From positions 7,642 through 28,165 of the forward strand of contig VHZZ01011755.1 in assembly GCA_009801015.1 (NCBI GenBank): a DNA stretch of 20,524 nucleotides. The letters are read 5' to 3'. Below the pieces are notes generated by a model that was not told where the DNA came from, did not search any database, and saw only the letters and a program-made list of their open reading frames with translations. Shown here piece after piece: positions 20,488 through 20,524 of the stretch (positions are counted from its first letter, which is position 1; each line of letters begins with the position of its first letter). A program made the translations under genes and the position numbers. Source of the stretch: Silene noctiflora. Lineage: Eukaryota; Streptophyta; Magnoliopsida; Caryophyllales; Caryophyllaceae.

Positions 20488-20490
<3 letters not shown>
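20236..20490. mobile_element. Stowaway-like MITE upstream of the FRIGIDA-like gene
   Basis: The right end, read on the minus strand, is gtccctctgtctcaacaatt, a typical Stowaway/mariner terminus. The left end (ctcatttctcaacagatt) is a diverged counterpart sharing tctcaaca. TA lies immediately outside both ends (20234-20235 and 20491-20492). The interior gtgggatcttgtttgattcg is a stretch I recall from abundant plant Stowaway elements. No coding capacity. Confidence 0.6.
20333..20338. promoter_or_regulatory. G-box / ABRE core CACGTG(GG) inside the Stowaway-like MITE
   Basis: CACGTGGG reads as CCCACGTG on the minus strand, about 455-460 bases upstream of the FRIGIDA-like ATG. bHLH and bZIP factors bind such cores. 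Activity is unknown; one isolated hexamer is weak evidence. Confidence 0.3.

Positions 20491-20524
<34 letters not shown>
20491..20524. repeat. (TA)n microsatellite, at least 17 units, cut by window end
   Basis: An uninterrupted TA dinucleotide run covers the last 34 bases and continues beyond the window. It directly abuts the end of the Stowaway-like MITE, whose family targets TA. Confidence 0.95.

Overview
This window reads as nuclear DNA of a flowering plant, very probably a eudicot. The genes have GT-AG introns and their closest protein relatives are plant-specific families. The non-coding DNA is AT-rich and carries plant-type miniature transposons (Tourist-like, Stowaway-like and a foldback element), LTR-retrotransposon primer-binding sites and a SINE-like fragment. 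Several repeat types look like ones I associate with Caryophyllales, but that placement is only a guess. No bacterial, organellar or viral gene set is present, and there is no CRISPR array, rRNA or tRNA gene.

Layout. Positions 1-905 hold a probable LTR-retrotransposon end in reverse orientation, with a primer-binding site next to a TG-starting terminal repeat. Positions 906-1887 are AT-rich with no supportable gene. A foldback MITE (about 1888-2073) sits just upstream of gene 1. Gene 1 (2264-3259, +) encodes a 331-residue trihelix DNA-binding protein of the SIP1/ASIL type, with a probable intron at its stop codon. A convergent intergenic gap (3726-4671) follows.

Gene 2 (15484 down to 4672, -) is a complete mismatch-repair gene, MSH7. 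I resolved it into 17 exons totalling 3216 bases, which is exactly 1072 codons including the stop (1071 residues). Its introns hold most of the repeats: a degenerate GACCC-rich stretch in intron 16, a Tourist-like MITE in intron 15 and a TRIM-like LTR remnant in intron 6. A roughly 220-bp segment is shared between introns 15 and 6. An E2F-type palindrome lies about 140 bp upstream of the MSH7 start.

Gene 3 (19875 down to 16807, -) encodes a FRIGIDA-like protein of 544 residues in 3 exons, nearest to the FRL4 type. A SINE-like fragment lies in its first intron. A Stowaway-like MITE carrying a G-box lies upstream and ends in a (TA)n tract at the window edge.

The three genes do not form a pathway: a transcription regulator, a DNA-repair protein and a flowering/chromatin-associated family member are simply neighbours. 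I found no new gene system. The observation most worth checking is the intron-to-intron duplication inside MSH7, flanked by a 23-bp direct repeat, which has the structure of filler DNA from double-strand-break repair.
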